From: Owenia fusiformis
Lineage: Eukaryota; Annelida; Polychaeta; Sabellida; Oweniidae
NCBI GenBank assembly: GCA_903813345.2
Contig: CAIIXF020000001.1
Span: 34,565,366-34,629,365 of the forward strand
Direction: 5' to 3'
DNA length: 64,000 nucleotides
A program made the position numbers and the translations under genes. The notes below the pieces were generated by a model. It worked only from the letters and a program-made list of their open reading frames with translations. It had not been told where the DNA came from and did not search any database. This document shows positions 45,269 through 57,663 of this stretch, in pieces; within the stretch, counting starts at the first letter, position 1, and each line of letters opens with the position of its first letter.

Positions 45269-47545
45269 ATATCTGTTTTTGGTCATCAATAAAACTATAT
45301 TTATATGGTGATGATTTATGGATTTTGATAACAATAGGCTTTATATATGCTTTAATGTTTTATTTATCATGATGCTTTTATGTAGGCTATTAATTACAGT
45401 TCTTTTTGCAATAAAAAACTGGTATGTTTATGCAAATTCCGATTGGACTTATATAAAGGGATATTGTTTCATTATGTGGACTTGAGAAAGTCCGACATAC
45501 TCATTGCTTTCAACCCAAAACTTAAAATAGGAAGTTATCAAGATCCCAAGAACACGATCGCTACTTAAACAATACGTTTGTAAAATCCCGGCGATCGAAA
45601 TGCAATCAAACTTTCGCAATCAGGTGCCTAATTAGTCTTTTGATCTCTAAAGTTTTACGACTGAACTTTTCAATGAACTCGTGAGAAACAAACGCAATCA
45701 TCATATAAACATTTTTCTAGTAAATCTAAAATAGAGTAAAACCCAGGGAAAAAGATCGCGTGGTTATTTGATTATTTCATAGGAATTAGGCATATTTCAA
45801 TTTTGAAATAACAAAAGTCAGTCTCGGAAGAATTTTCCAAGCATTCCCTGCTTCGATGCGTTTTTATTGCAAGGGCCGTTTAGCGCCGATATGAATTCAT
45901 TAGGGCATTAGGGTTGTGCTTTATTTGTTTTATTTATATAAATGTTATGAAATGTGTACGACACTTTAATGAATTATTTTTAGGGTTACAATGCATATTT
46001 GACTTTTCCCTCTAAACGTTTAAAATTCATCGTTATACTTTTCTTAGTTTGATTCAATAAAATTAACATTGGATCCCAGACAGTTATCAAATTCTCAGAC
46101 ATTTGATTAATATAGATATTTGTACTTCCTTTGACCAGTGGCTGGTGTGACTGAGATTCCAATCTAATCTGTTTCATTTTTATGTAAATTGAGAGGAATA
46201 AAGTTTTATTTTAAGCGTTTTAACAATCTTAACGTTTGGCGTGCAGCTCAACTTAATACACAATCAAAGGACAGAATACAGGAATAAGAAAATGCCTTTT
46301 ATTTGTTATTCAAGCTCGAGCAATATCCCCGTTATAAAACCAAAATAACTGCGGTTAGGTAGCATCTTGATTACAGTAAAGACAGGCCATCTTATTTCTA
46401 GGAATTATTTCTGCCTCTCATTCCTTAAAATAGTGAAGTTAAGGGGTACTGAAATCTTTCTTTTGATATTTAGTGCTTGAATGGAGACTTGTTTCCACTC
46501 CCCGCATTCTAGTAGAATTTAAATATTTGATCCAAAGGAGTTATTTTAAATCAAACTTGCATTCCGATTAATTAACACCGCTTCACTATTGTCTAAGACA
46601 ATTATAATGAATTCACGGGACACTATAGTCTTCCTTTTAAACTTTAGTGTACACTTGTAAATTTTAAATATTTGATTTAGGGAGGTATTTGCAATCCAAC
46701 TCTGATGATGCAAGACTAGTCAGCCAAGACTAAATTATGAACTTATTATCATTTAAACTATTGATTTTATTAAATCATAATTCCAAAGATGTCATATTTA
46801 ATCCCTTCAACACAATAATGGTATTAATTGGCATGATATGTAATCAGAGACGGTTTAAAAAGTTGTTTAGATTAATGATAGTATTAGGAAAAATCCTAAT
46901 TCAAAGTTTTTGTTCTCTCGCAATCCAGAGCAAACCACTCGCCGGGCAAGCATTCTTTAAAAACGTGAAGTTTTCACCATGTTGAGCAGTTTTGAAAATT
47001 GTCCAATTTGAATCGTCGCCTTGTATATTTTTATAACTGTCCCCCCCCTTGACACTCGAGTGTAAGAATCCTTTCCACACTGTCAATGGTTTTACAAAAT
47101 AGTTCATGTCAGGAAGGGGGAGGGGTGAGTGTGGAGAACAATCACTGACTGCGATTTGAATGATTGAACATTATACACTTATCATAAATTCGTAAAGAAT
47201 AAAATAAACATGAGTTACTTGTAATTATCAGACCGATCTTTTATGGACAATATTATATATGTATCAGACTATTTTATGGACAATATTATATAAATATATT
47301 ATATTATAGTATATTATTAAACGCTTGCTGCATGCAAACATACAACACTTTTTAATTGGAATACTTTACTTAGTTAATTAACACAGTAGTTACACACGGA
47401 TAAGACGTAACTGGTCCGAGGATAAGCTCTATCTATCTCTCAATAGAGTGAACTTTTTATTCCTGAGAATTAGTAGTTAGTCTTGGTTATTACTTATGGA
47501 TAACACATAAAGTATTCTTTCTTAGTAGTGCTTACAAAATAGTGT
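45269..47545. other. Intergenic stretch without gene
   Basis: Unique AT-rich sequence. Frames up to 82 codons exist but none shows a domain, a start context or splice sites that would support a gene. Confidence 0.4.
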
Positions 47546-50055
47546 TTCCCGTTGTGATACTACGTATACTATGCTACTACGCTGGGGTAGGGTCAGGCTA
47601 GGAGCATGCTACACTTACTACACTTACTACACTTACTACGTATACTACGCTACTACGCTGGGGTAGGGTCAGTCTAGGAGCATACTACACTTACTACACT
47701 TACTAAGTATACTACGCTGCTACTCTGGGGTAGGGGTCAGGCTAGGAGCATACTACACTTACTACGTATACTACGCTACTACGCTGGGGTGGGGTCAGGC
47801 TAGGAGCTTACTAAACTTACTAAACTTACTACACTTACTACGCATACTACGTATACTACGCTACTACGCTGGGGTAGGGGTCAGGCTAGGAGCATACTAC
47901 ACATACTACACTTACTACGTATGCTACGCTACTACGCTGGGGTAGGGGTCAGGCTAGGAGCATACTACACTTACAACACTTACTACGTATACTACGCTAC
48001 TACGCTTGGGTGGGGTAAGGCTAGGAGCATGCTACACTTACTACACTTACTACGTATACTACGCTACTATGCTGGGGTGGGGTCAGGCTAGGAGCATGCT
48101 ACACTTACTACACTTACTACACTTACTACGTATACTACGCTGGGGTGGGGTCAGGCTAGGAGCTTACTACACTTACTACGTATACTACGCTACTACGTTG
48201 GGGTAGTGTCAGGCTAGGAGGATACTACACTTACTACGTAAACTACGCTACTACGCTGGGGTGGGGTCAGGCTAGGAGCATACTACACTTACTACACTTA
48301 CTACGTATACTACGCTACTACGCTGGGGTAGGGTCAGGCTAGGAGTATACTACACTTACTACACTTACTACGCATACTACGCTACTACGCTGGGGTAGGG
48401 TCAGGCTAGGAGCATGCTACACTTACTACACTTACTACGTATACTGCGCTACTACGCTGGGGTAGGGTCAGGCTAGGAGCATACTACACTTACTATGTAT
48501 ACTACGCCACTACGCTGGGGTAGGGTCAGGCTAGGAGCATACTACACTTACTACACTTACTACATATACTACGCTACTACGCTGGGGTAGGGTCAGGCTA
48601 GGAGCATACTACACTTACTACGTATACTACGCTACTACGCTGGGGTGGGGTCAGGTTAGGAGCATGCTACACTTACTACGCATACTACGTATACTACGCT
48701 ACTACGCTGGGGTAGGGTCAGGCTAGGAGCATACTACACTTACTACACTTACTACGTATACTACGCTAGGGTAGGGGTCAGGCTAGGAGCATGCTACACT
48801 TACTACACTTACTACACTTACTACGTATACTACGCTACTACGCTGGGGTGGGGTCAGGCTAGGAGCTTAATACACTTACTACGTATACTACGCTACTACG
48901 TTGGGGTAGGGTCAGGCTAGGAGGATACTACACTTACTACGTAAACTACGCTACTACGCTGGGGTGGGGTCAGGCTAGGAGCATACTACACTTACTACAC
49001 TTACTATGTATACTACGCTACTACGCTGGGGTAGGGGTCAGGCTAGGAGCATACTACACTTACTACACTTACTACGCATACTACGTATACTACGCTACTG
49101 CGCTGGGGTAGGGGTCAGGCTAGGAGCATACTACACTTACTACACCTACTACGCATACTATGTATACTAAGCTACTACGCTGGGGTGGGGTCAGGCTAGG
49201 AGCTTACTACACTTACTACGTATACTACGCTACTACGTTGGGGTAGGGTCAGGCTAGGAGGATACTACACTTACTACACTTACTACGTAAACTACGCTAC
49301 TACGCTGGGGTGGGGTCAGGCTAGGAGCATGCCAAAACCCCCCCTTGCCAAAATCCTTTCAAAATCATGCAGTTTTTCACCTTACTGAGCACTTTTCAAG
49401 TGATTTTGCCATTTTTGGGACAATGTTGTCATGCTACACTTACTACACTTACTACGCATACTACGCTGGGGTAGGGTCAGGCTAGGAGCATACTACACTT
49501 ACTACGTATACTACGCTACTACGCTGGGGTAGGGTCAGGCTAGGAGCATACTACACTTACTACGTATACTACGCTACTACGCTGGGGTGGGGTCAGGCTA
49601 GGAGCATGCTACACTTACTACACTTACTACGCATACTACGCTACTACGCTGGGGTAGGGTCAGGCTAGGAGCATACTACACTTACTACACTTACTACGTA
49701 TACTACGCTACTACGCAGGGGTAGGGGTCAGGCTAGGAGCATGCTACACTTACTACACTTACTACATATACTACGCTACTACGCTGGGTTGGGGTCAGGC
49801 TAGGAGCATACTACACTTACTACGTATACTACGCTGGGGTAGGGGTCAGGCTGGGAGCATACTACACTTACTACGTATACTACGCTACTACGCTGGGGTA
49901 GGGGTCAGGCTAGGAGCATACTACACTTACTACACTAACTACGCATACTACGCTACTACGCTGGGGTAGGGGTCAGGCTAGGAGCATACTACACTTACTA
50001 CACATACTACGTCTACTACGCTGGTACGCTGGGGTGGTCTCAGGCTAGGATTGCA
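47546..50055 (+). repeat. GTAGTA minisatellite array, about 37 units
   Basis: Units of about 50-80 bp (commonly about 67) are built from TACTACACTTACTACG, TATACTACGCTACTACGCTG and GGGTAGGGTCAGGCTAGGAG. I count about 37 GGCTAGGAG-type landmarks. Length varies by gain or loss of ACACTTACT and TACGCATAC sub-blocks. A foreign 105-bp block interrupts at about 49330-49437. The array is the same family and orientation as 32756-32955 and opposite to 28262-28690. It ends about 400 bp before the PIGG start codon. Repeated Tyr/Thr-rich frames are repeat translation. Confidence 0.92.
49330..49437 (+). repeat. GGGGGGTT-type element piece inside the minisatellite
   Basis: CCAAAACCCCCCCTTGCC through GGGACAATGTTGTC, the reverse complement of 28140-28261. 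It joins the array at the same word (GGAGCATGCC) as the junction at 28255-28270. Confidence 0.8.
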
Positions 50056-50458
50056 CAGGCTATGTATACTACGCTGCTACACATGTTTTTTCACATAACT
50101 CGTGCAGCACATGCATGAGAATTTCCCTATAAAGCATTTGGTAATTAGCGGCCATCTTGGACATAATGAGGTCGCATGAGCTTACAAAACGCTCTTACCG
50201 ACTACTTTAGTAAGGGTTTCGAGACTATTTTAGCACAGGTCTTGGAAACCCGGGTCCTGTCAATGTTTGCCATCGACCCTTTCTCCCTTTCTGAGAGAGA
50301 ATTGGCTTGCCTGAATCAAATTGCAATCAACTGCTCATAAAATAAGTTATCATAAGACTGCAAATTAGCATATTTGAAATTTGCAATTATCAATGTTATT
50401 TAATCTATATGAATATACACTGTTGCTGAATAAGTTTTTTTTCTCGATAGGATGAAGA
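50056..50458 (+). promoter_or_regulatory. PIGG upstream region with a candidate 5' UTR splice acceptor
   Basis: The stretch between the minisatellite and the PIGG start codon. A pyrimidine-rich TTTTTTTTCTCGATAG ends at 50450, a good acceptor just before the start codon, so the coding exon may follow a non-coding first exon upstream (perhaps 50100-50300). An ATG at 50452 lies out of frame 7 bp before the main ATG. Confidence 0.45.
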
Positions 50459-53400
50459 ATGAACATCAGGATCTGGATGCTTGGTTTACTGGTGTGCAGT
50501 CAATTATTGGCAACAGGCTTATTTCTAAAGGGATATTTTCCACTGAAAAAATCTGTTGAAGGATATGCAGACATTTCAAAAACTCCACCCTTCCCTGGTA
50601 CGAGTAATACTGAACCACTGGAACCTATATTTGGTCGGTTGGTTATAATTCTTATTGATGCATTGAGATGGGATTTTGTGCTTGGAGAGGAAGGTAATAT
50701 TGGAATGCCTAACACGAGAGGGGTGATTGATAAGAGGAGCTCCATTAGTCTCTTGGCAACTGCAGATTCACCTACTGTCACTATGCCAAGAATAAAGGTA
50801 CATGTACACTGGCGACTGGCCCCCATTTTTATGTTACTACCACAAATGGTGACATACATAATATTAGTCTCCAACATTTTTGTGGTAACAGTCGGCGGTT
50901 GGTGTTCCGTATTCTGTGTCTGGAACAAATGGCAGGTGGTGACATTTTGCATGTTAATGTTATTCCGTCATTTGACTCCCATGGTAAGGTCATCTCCTCA
51001 GAAAAACAATCTCATATTTGATCAGCTTTTTACCTTATAGAGATTTACTTGAAAAAATGATCTTATTGAAGTTCATGGGAATAGTGTTGATCTGTATGTC
51101 CCTCCTTGACAAAATATGTCATAAAAAATGCTGAAATATTCTCAAGGTAAATGATCCACATACTGTCCACATTTAATGATCCTTGTTTTTAACCTTTAGG
51201 CTCTGATGACAGGTGGGGTGCCAGGATTTGTCGATGTGGTCCTGAACTTTGATTCTACTGCATTGTTGGAGGATAATTTACTTCATCAATTCATGACTAG
51301 TGAGAGAAAGATTGTATTTTATGGAGATGATACATGGATCAGGCTGTTTCCTGAACACTTTCTCCGTGAAGAAGGGACCACGTCATTCTTTGTAGCAGAC
51401 TATACAGAGGTACAGTGTAATTATAATGAGAGAATACATTTTGTTTTTCTGTTTTATTTTATCATGAATTCAATCATATTTTTTTTCAATCAACCACATA
51501 CTTTAAAGAACCTTATTCAATTATCTTGATAAACCCCACAATGGCCCACATTGATTTTGTATATGGAAGTGATGATTTCTTCTTAAACCGATATAAAGAA
51601 AGGGGGTATTCTAATCAGAAACATTATTTGGGTCTGTTTGCCATACCTGCATGGCTTTACATCACCTGTGCCACATATTTGTGATGAATTAAATGTCATC
51701 GGAGAAATACAAATTGAACCAAACATTTATTACATTTAAGGTTGATGTGAATGTGACACGTCACATTGATCAAGAGATGCTGTCTGATGATTGGGATGTT
51801 ATGATTCTTCATTACCTAGGGTTAGACCATATTGGTCACCTGGCAGGGTCTACTAGCCCCCTACTAGGACCCAAGCTAAAAGAAATGGACCATGTTGTCC
51901 AGAAAATACACAGAGCCCTCATAGAGAAAGTAAGTATGTCTCCATATCAAGTTCACTGCATAAATTTTAAAATTAGGGCCACTTTTAAATGCTGTGTACA
52001 GGCTGTCGGGCCAAAAATTATACCCGAATGAGAAGAGAATAACACTTTTTCTTTACAGAAGAAGCTTTTCATATGATAAGAAAAATTAATTTTTCAATTG
52101 TTAGCTAAAAATTCATAGGAATATGTGCATTACCTCCTGACATTTGACATGCTGTAAATTACCTTCATCATGATCAATGCAGAAATGAATGCAATAGACT
52201 AGATGCGAGTAGAAATGATCTTGATTTACGTCATTAAATATTCAAAATTCAGTCAAAGTGATGTTATATTTGAAATCTACATGTAAAAATACATCTAAAA
52301 ATATGGTTTCGAAAATTGTTTATCAACTTTGAAAATTTAATATTTTTTGAAAATGTGACTTCTAGTTCGGGTTGATTCCCCATAGACCCCATATTACAAA
52401 ATCACAAAAAGTGAAATATCTTTTCTTGTATTGGACATAAAACATTTTCTTTTACTGGACATACTTTAATTTGCATAACTATTCGATACATAAGGGCTAT
52501 ATGAAAATTGAACCACTTAAACAGATGTAATGTAAGTTAAAGGGAACTTTCCACTATACCCGCCATGCTATCTGACCCGAGCGAGTCACCTGGTGGTGAA
52601 ACTGGTAACTACCTACTCGCATTTGCGTTATTCCAAAAATGGGTAATGGTTCTAAAACAAGCTTTTCTCTAGAACTAGGAAGAGCAACAATGTACTTGAT
52701 GAAACTTTCAGATATTGATTATAAATTGTCCAATAGATGACTGAACTAAGAATAGTTCTTCATCACTCTCAGAGTTATTCCATGTATATCTCGGTATGAA
52801 TTTTTTGGAACACCCTGTAGTTAGCTAGTATTGATCTCTTCATATCTATTTTTACAAGGATCATTCAATAAGCACTGATACAAATGTACCTGAGGCAAAA
52901 CAAAATGCACATCACTCAATATGACCACCTTTTGCTCTCATAGGTGTACTATTTTCTGCAGGATAAGCATTCAGCCAAGCCCAGTCTCCTACTGCTATGC
53001 GGGGACCATGGTATGAGTGAACAAGGGAGTCATGGGGGAGCAACTCCAGCTGAGACAACAACTCCATTGATCTTTCTGTCATCACTATTCAACAATGGGA
53101 AAGGTATGTGCATTTAGCTTTGGATGACATAATCTCAAAATACATAGTATTGCTAACTTTACATAGAATAATGTACTCAGTTAATCTGAAAAACTCGAGA
53201 GATTTTTAAATAAATCGGAAAATTATTTGGAGAGATGTCTTATAATGCATTATTTAATGAATAAAGCTATGGCAACAGCTGATATATGTCATATGTAATA
53301 TTATGTTTGAATCGAATTGTTTGAATCAATATTTTCTGTTATTTGAAATTCTGCTCCACATTTAAAATTAAACAAAATTTTGACTTGAACCTTGTCCCTG

Positions 53401-56400
53401 ATTTTAAGCCACCCTTCAAAGTATAGTGTGAGCAATATATAGTATAGCTGTTTGTGATCCATATTTTATCACACCCTACATGTATATCTAGTTTTCATTT
53501 TTTGACATATGTACAGACCACTTGTACACAAAGTACACAATGACCTTGTTTTCTTTTAGGTCAAACATTTTCAAAGGAATGTGTGCGTCAAATAGATCTG
53601 GTCCCTACCCTGTCATTACTGCTAGGTGTCCCTGTCCCTCAGAACAATCTAGGCGTGGCCATCCCCCAGGCACTATCATACCATTCCCCAGGAGACAGAC
53701 TTCGGGCCATGCAACTTAATGCTGACCAAGTTTTAAGTTTACTAAAACAGAATGTGCAAGATTATCAAAGAGGTAAGACAAATAACCAATTTACCCAACA
53801 CTAAGTCAAATGCCATTGAATAGAGATTACTTTGGATATTAAATATATTGTTGTATTGTAGAGGAAGGGGTGCTATTACACAGCAGAGCCACACAGCTAC
53901 ATGCAAGATGGCTAGCTCTGTATGACACAGGCACAGTATCAAATACAACACTACACCAGCTAGCCAATACAACTATGGACATGTACCAAAGTGCAACAAA
54001 ATCTGCAAGAGATAAGATATCATCCACACTCACCACTTATGATACACATGCACTAGTAGTTGCCATATTTATTCTTTATTTGGTAAGTCAATTTATAGCA
54101 TCTTAAAAGTGACTCAATGCATACTTTTCAATGTTCTTCTGCAAAATAAAAACTCTAAAATTAGAAGGTCTGGAGTAGTATTTCAGAACTTTCATAAAAT
54201 TATAGCTCTGTACATCCCTGTTAGGAATAAATCGCTTTAATTTCAGGTGTTTCTTGTTGAAGTTGACTTTTTCTGGAGACCCCTCAGAACAAGAAGTATC
54301 AACCTGTTCTTTTTCATGGGATCCTGCATTACTTTAGCCTCCATACAAACCATATGGTGCACCAGTCATTCAGCCAGTTCTCTAATGTGCAACACAGTAC
54401 CAGCATCTATAGTGATATCCCTAGCTGTGTTAATAATCTTATCATCTTTGATTGCACTAATTGGCTCTTCCTTAATCGAGAGTATGCAGGGCATTCTACA
54501 GCGGACAGGTGCTGAGAAGTCAAAAGGGTTATGGTCAAAAGGATTAGGACCAAAAGGGATAGGGGTAATAGGAATACTGTTAGTTATAGGAAATGGGTTA
54601 CATGTATTCAGTCTATTATCCAGTAGTTTCATAGAGGAGGAGCACCAGACATGGTACTTTTTAACCACAACATTACATCTAACTATTTTAGCGTGTGTAT
54701 TAAGGACGATGCTTCCTCTGTCATCAAACTTTCTGTCACATCATGATTCAGTTTCATCAGCACCTATAATGTCATCACCTTTACCCGATTCTACCCCATT
54801 AAGATACAACCTGAGAAACCGTAATGCCAAACTACAAAAGAATACTCAAGCTAGGACCTATGATGAAATAGATGCAACTCAATGCCGTCAAACGATTGTG
54901 AATAATCGTACATACAATGCTTTAGATGACAGTTGTGAGTTGAAAGAAATTAGCTTAACAGAAAATACCACTAGGAACTGCAGGACCCCTAGTGTAAAAG
55001 TGGTATTCTGTGGATGTCTAATGACATTATGTGGCCGTGTCATGAGGGTGTGGAATCAGACAGGAGACAAGTGGAGACATCTACCTGATGTCGGAGATTG
55101 GCTTGTCAGGTATGTTGCATCTTTAAAGTAGTGCATCATAAAGTCATTTAGTAAGTTCTTATTAGAGGCATATAAATGTAACTGCAGTTTTGTCAAAAGT
55201 ACATCTTTTGATTCATGGGGACTATTTAGCCCCCGTATATCACGAGAAAGTTCCCGCTGACATTGTGAGCTATGAGCTCATGTTAGAAGCGGGCCTTGAG
55301 AGAAATGATAAAATATAGTTATAGTTGAAGAACGTCGTTGCCCTGCAATTGAAATAGAGTTGTACTGAGTTTCACTTAGTAAAGTTTTAGAGAAGATTTT
55401 ATATTTCAATTTTATCATATCTCCGCTTAAGTCCCCGCTTCTAACATGAGTTCATTGCTTGCGATGTCAGTGGGGCCTGGATAGTCCCTGTGTGATTGGA
55501 AGCTAGAGAAGGCTAGATTAAAGAATTATCTCTCTTACAAGGTGTATTTAAGTTGACAGCTTACAAAAGGTACAAGTACATAATTCTATTCTAGGCCAGA
55601 AAACCAAGGTATCCTATCATACTCTGCTATGGGAGGTTTGTGTTTGATCTGGGCCCTTAGACAGAGGTACCACTCTGCTGTTGGCAAGATGATGCTCATG
55701 GGAGGATGCTCAATGGTCTACTTGTTTAGAGCCTGTCAAGGCACTCTGTTGGCACCCTATGAGTATGATGGAGCTCCCTCAAAGTAAGTTTCAAGTCATA
55801 ACACATATTTTCACTCTCATTTATGTCATATGGAGCTATGAAATTAAGACATTTTTAGTTTCTCATAGCTGTAAAATTACACATTAAAAATGATTTGATA
55901 CATGTTTACATTTTTCATTTTTTCACATATATCAGATTGTCGAAGAAAACAAAAGAAAAGTATGTATTAACTTATGTTTTTAAGGGGGGTGAATGAGGCT
56001 AGATCTGTCTTTGTAATCATGGCAGTCCTCCTAGTGATAGGCTGGCGGCAAAGAAAACATCACTATATCTACGAGGCCTTACTCTCAGTCTGGCTGCTCC
56101 TGATGTGTCTACTGCTGAGGCCACATAATATTCCAATAGTGGCCCTAAGTTGTATCCAGGAGTCCTGTCTGCGTGCCATTTTGCCTTACATAAGTACCTC
56201 ACTTCCACTGCTGACTCTGGTTTATCATTGGATGGGCCAGGCATCTTTCTTCTATCAGGTATAAGTTCTATCATCTTATGAGTTCTGAATGCCTCTTTAA
56301 ATACCCTTGCTTAACAAGAATAAATATCATCTGTAAACACAGGGTCAAGACATCATCCACTCTGAAGAAGGTATGGACAGAGAGGATGATGGCTGGATCC

Positions 56401-57482
56401 CAGCATTTGGAGGATGAAGAATAAAGTGAAAACCCACCTCACTGGTATTAGGTCACCAGCAGAAGTGGTAACATATTGTTACAGTCTCCAGCTTTCTTGT
56501 GAATGGTGTTCGACAGTTGGCGTTTTGCATCTGTAACAAATGGCAGGTGGTGACATTTTGCATGCTAATGCCTTATCTGCTTAGCATTATTTGGCCATAT
56601 TTGAGTTATAACACTGTCAATCATATTGCTGAGTGCAAAGCCTTTTATTTTAACTTGCATGTTGTCTTCAATAAAGATACATGTATTAATATTTCTCCAC
56701 AGGGCAACTCCAACAGTATATCAACAGTAGATGTATCTGCAGGGTATGTCGGACTAGACTCCTACTCCCCCTCTGTTATTGGTGTGCTAATGGGGGTTAG
56801 CACATATGCTGGACCTCTATTCTGGATGTTGGCCCTGCTGTGTACGCAAACCAGTCTGTCTCAGGATAAATCTCAGAAGTGTACTCAAAATTATAACTCC
56901 CCACACGAGTAAGTTACTCCAAGGCATATAATTAGATTCTTATAGTTGGTCCCATAATTTTCTCTAGATTCCATATTTTTAAGACTCGAGATGATGAGGC
57001 CTTATTTATATAAAGCCAGTGGTATATCAGGATTTTGATGGCAGGTACGCGAGGCTGAAGGCCGAGCAAAACTAGGGGGTCTGGGGGCATACCCCCCGAA
57101 TTTTTTTAAATTTTAGACCTTAAATGGTGCGTTCTGAGCGATATCAAACTGTGCAATGGGGCACTTCTCAATCATTTAGGGTACGCAAATGTGTACCCTC
57201 ACGTATGCCTGGTTATGCACCTGAAAGCTGACCAAATATTTTTCAGTCTATAGATGTACTTATAAATCCTTCCTTTTTGTTTTCAGTTATCTTGTAATAG
57301 GTCTTACCTTGACAATGTGCCGAACAATGACTCTATGTGTATTCACAGTCCTAGCTACTCTCCAGAGATACCACCTGTTTGTGTGGACTGTGTTCTCACC
57401 TAAACTACTCTATGAGGCCATGTTCACATTGGTTATAGTGCTAGTGACATTGTTGTATGCCATTTGTGCCTGGGTTAGCTGA
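50459..57482 (+). CDS. PIGG: PIGG, GPI ethanolamine phosphate transferase 2
   Basis: ER-membrane enzyme that adds the side-chain ethanolamine phosphate to the second mannose of the GPI anchor precursor. Eleven coding exons: 50459-50797, 51200-51409, 51741-51929, 52962-53103, 53560-53772, 53862-54082, 54247-55109, 55595-55783, 55985-56258, 56703-56908 and 57287-57482. All are GT-AG, phases match, and the product is 1013 aa (human 983). An N-terminal signal-anchor (about 4-24) precedes a lumenal alkaline-phosphatase-like domain: LIDALR (65-70), SPTVTMPRIK with the candidate catalytic Thr (104-113), HYLGLDHIGH (207-216) and CGDHGMSEQGSHGG (259-272). From about residue 425 there are many membrane helices, with PIGG words EEEHQTWYFL, LRPHNIP, GNSNSISTVDVSAG and FSPKLLYE. 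The metal-site residues are all present. Introns 1, 3, 7, 9 and 10 carry small elements. Confidence 0.96.
50833..50960 (+). mobile_element. TGTCACCACC family, copy 2 (PIGG intron 1)
   Basis: TAGTCTCCAAC, GGTTGGTGTTC and AATGGCAGGTGGTGACATTT match copy 1 in order. The left end is decayed. It starts within 40 bp of the exon 1 donor. Confidence 0.72.
51999..52817. mobile_element. Possible mariner-type miniature element in PIGG intron 3
   Basis: The left end CAGGCTGTCGGGCCAAAAAT and right end, inverted, CAGGGTGTTCCAAAAAATTC are similar over about 20 bp and are flanked by TA (51997-51998, 52818-52819). No transposase fragment was recognised inside, so it may be a chance pairing or a decayed derivative. 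Confidence 0.45.
55219..55495. mobile_element. Inverted-repeat miniature element in PIGG intron 7
   Basis: Left words GGGGACTATTTAGCCCC, TGAGCTCATGTTAGAAGCGG and AATGATAAAATA return inverted at the right (TTTTATCATATC, CCGCTTCTAACATGAGTTCA, GGCCTGGATAGTCCC). The arms are roughly 100 bp. Confidence 0.75.
56447..56572 (+). mobile_element. TGTCACCACC family, copy 3 (PIGG intron 9)
   Basis: GGTCACCAGCAGAAGTGG at the left and AATGGCAGGTGGTGACATTT at the right, with ACAGTCTCCAGC inside, in the same order as copy 1. Confidence 0.75.
57020..57215. mobile_element. GGCCGAAGGCC-type element piece in PIGG intron 10
   Basis: GGTACGCGAGGCTGAAGGCC and GGGGGTCTGGGGGCATACC resemble 8372-8430. Partial and non-coding. 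Confidence 0.5.
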
Positions 57483-57533
57483 CATGTGTGAATTGGCATA
57501 GGAGTATTCAATGCTACAAGAATCATCAAAGTA

Positions 57534-57604
57534 CAGGCTGGGCCAAAAAATATTACCCATTTTGAATGTCCACGATTATAAGGCTAAATTTTTGGCTCAC
57601 CCTG
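57534..57604. mobile_element. 71-bp TA-flanked miniature mariner-like element
   Basis: CAGGCTGGGCCAAAAAATAT and the inverted right end CAGGGTGAGCCAAAAATTTA nearly meet in the middle, with TA on each side (57532-57533, 57605-57606). It lies 50 bp after the PIGG stop, so it may form part of the PIGG 3' UTR. Confidence 0.6.
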
Positions 57605-57663
57605 TATAAGAGGTTGACTCAGTGTTTCACACTAAATTCCACACAAATATAAAATTCATTTTT

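Noticed and set aside
48006-48206. Tyr/Thr-rich open frames in the 28-33 kb and 47.5-50 kb minisatellites
   Set aside because: They are translations of TACTACACTTACTAC units with the same peptide in each copy, no start context and no domain.
47546-50055. CRISPR-like array
   Set aside because: Repeats are contiguous and variable without unique spacers, and the DNA is animal nuclear sequence with spliced genes.
50500-50952. Minus-strand 150-codon frame opposite PIGG exon 1
   Set aside because: It is the antisense shadow of a clearly conserved exon and part of its intron.
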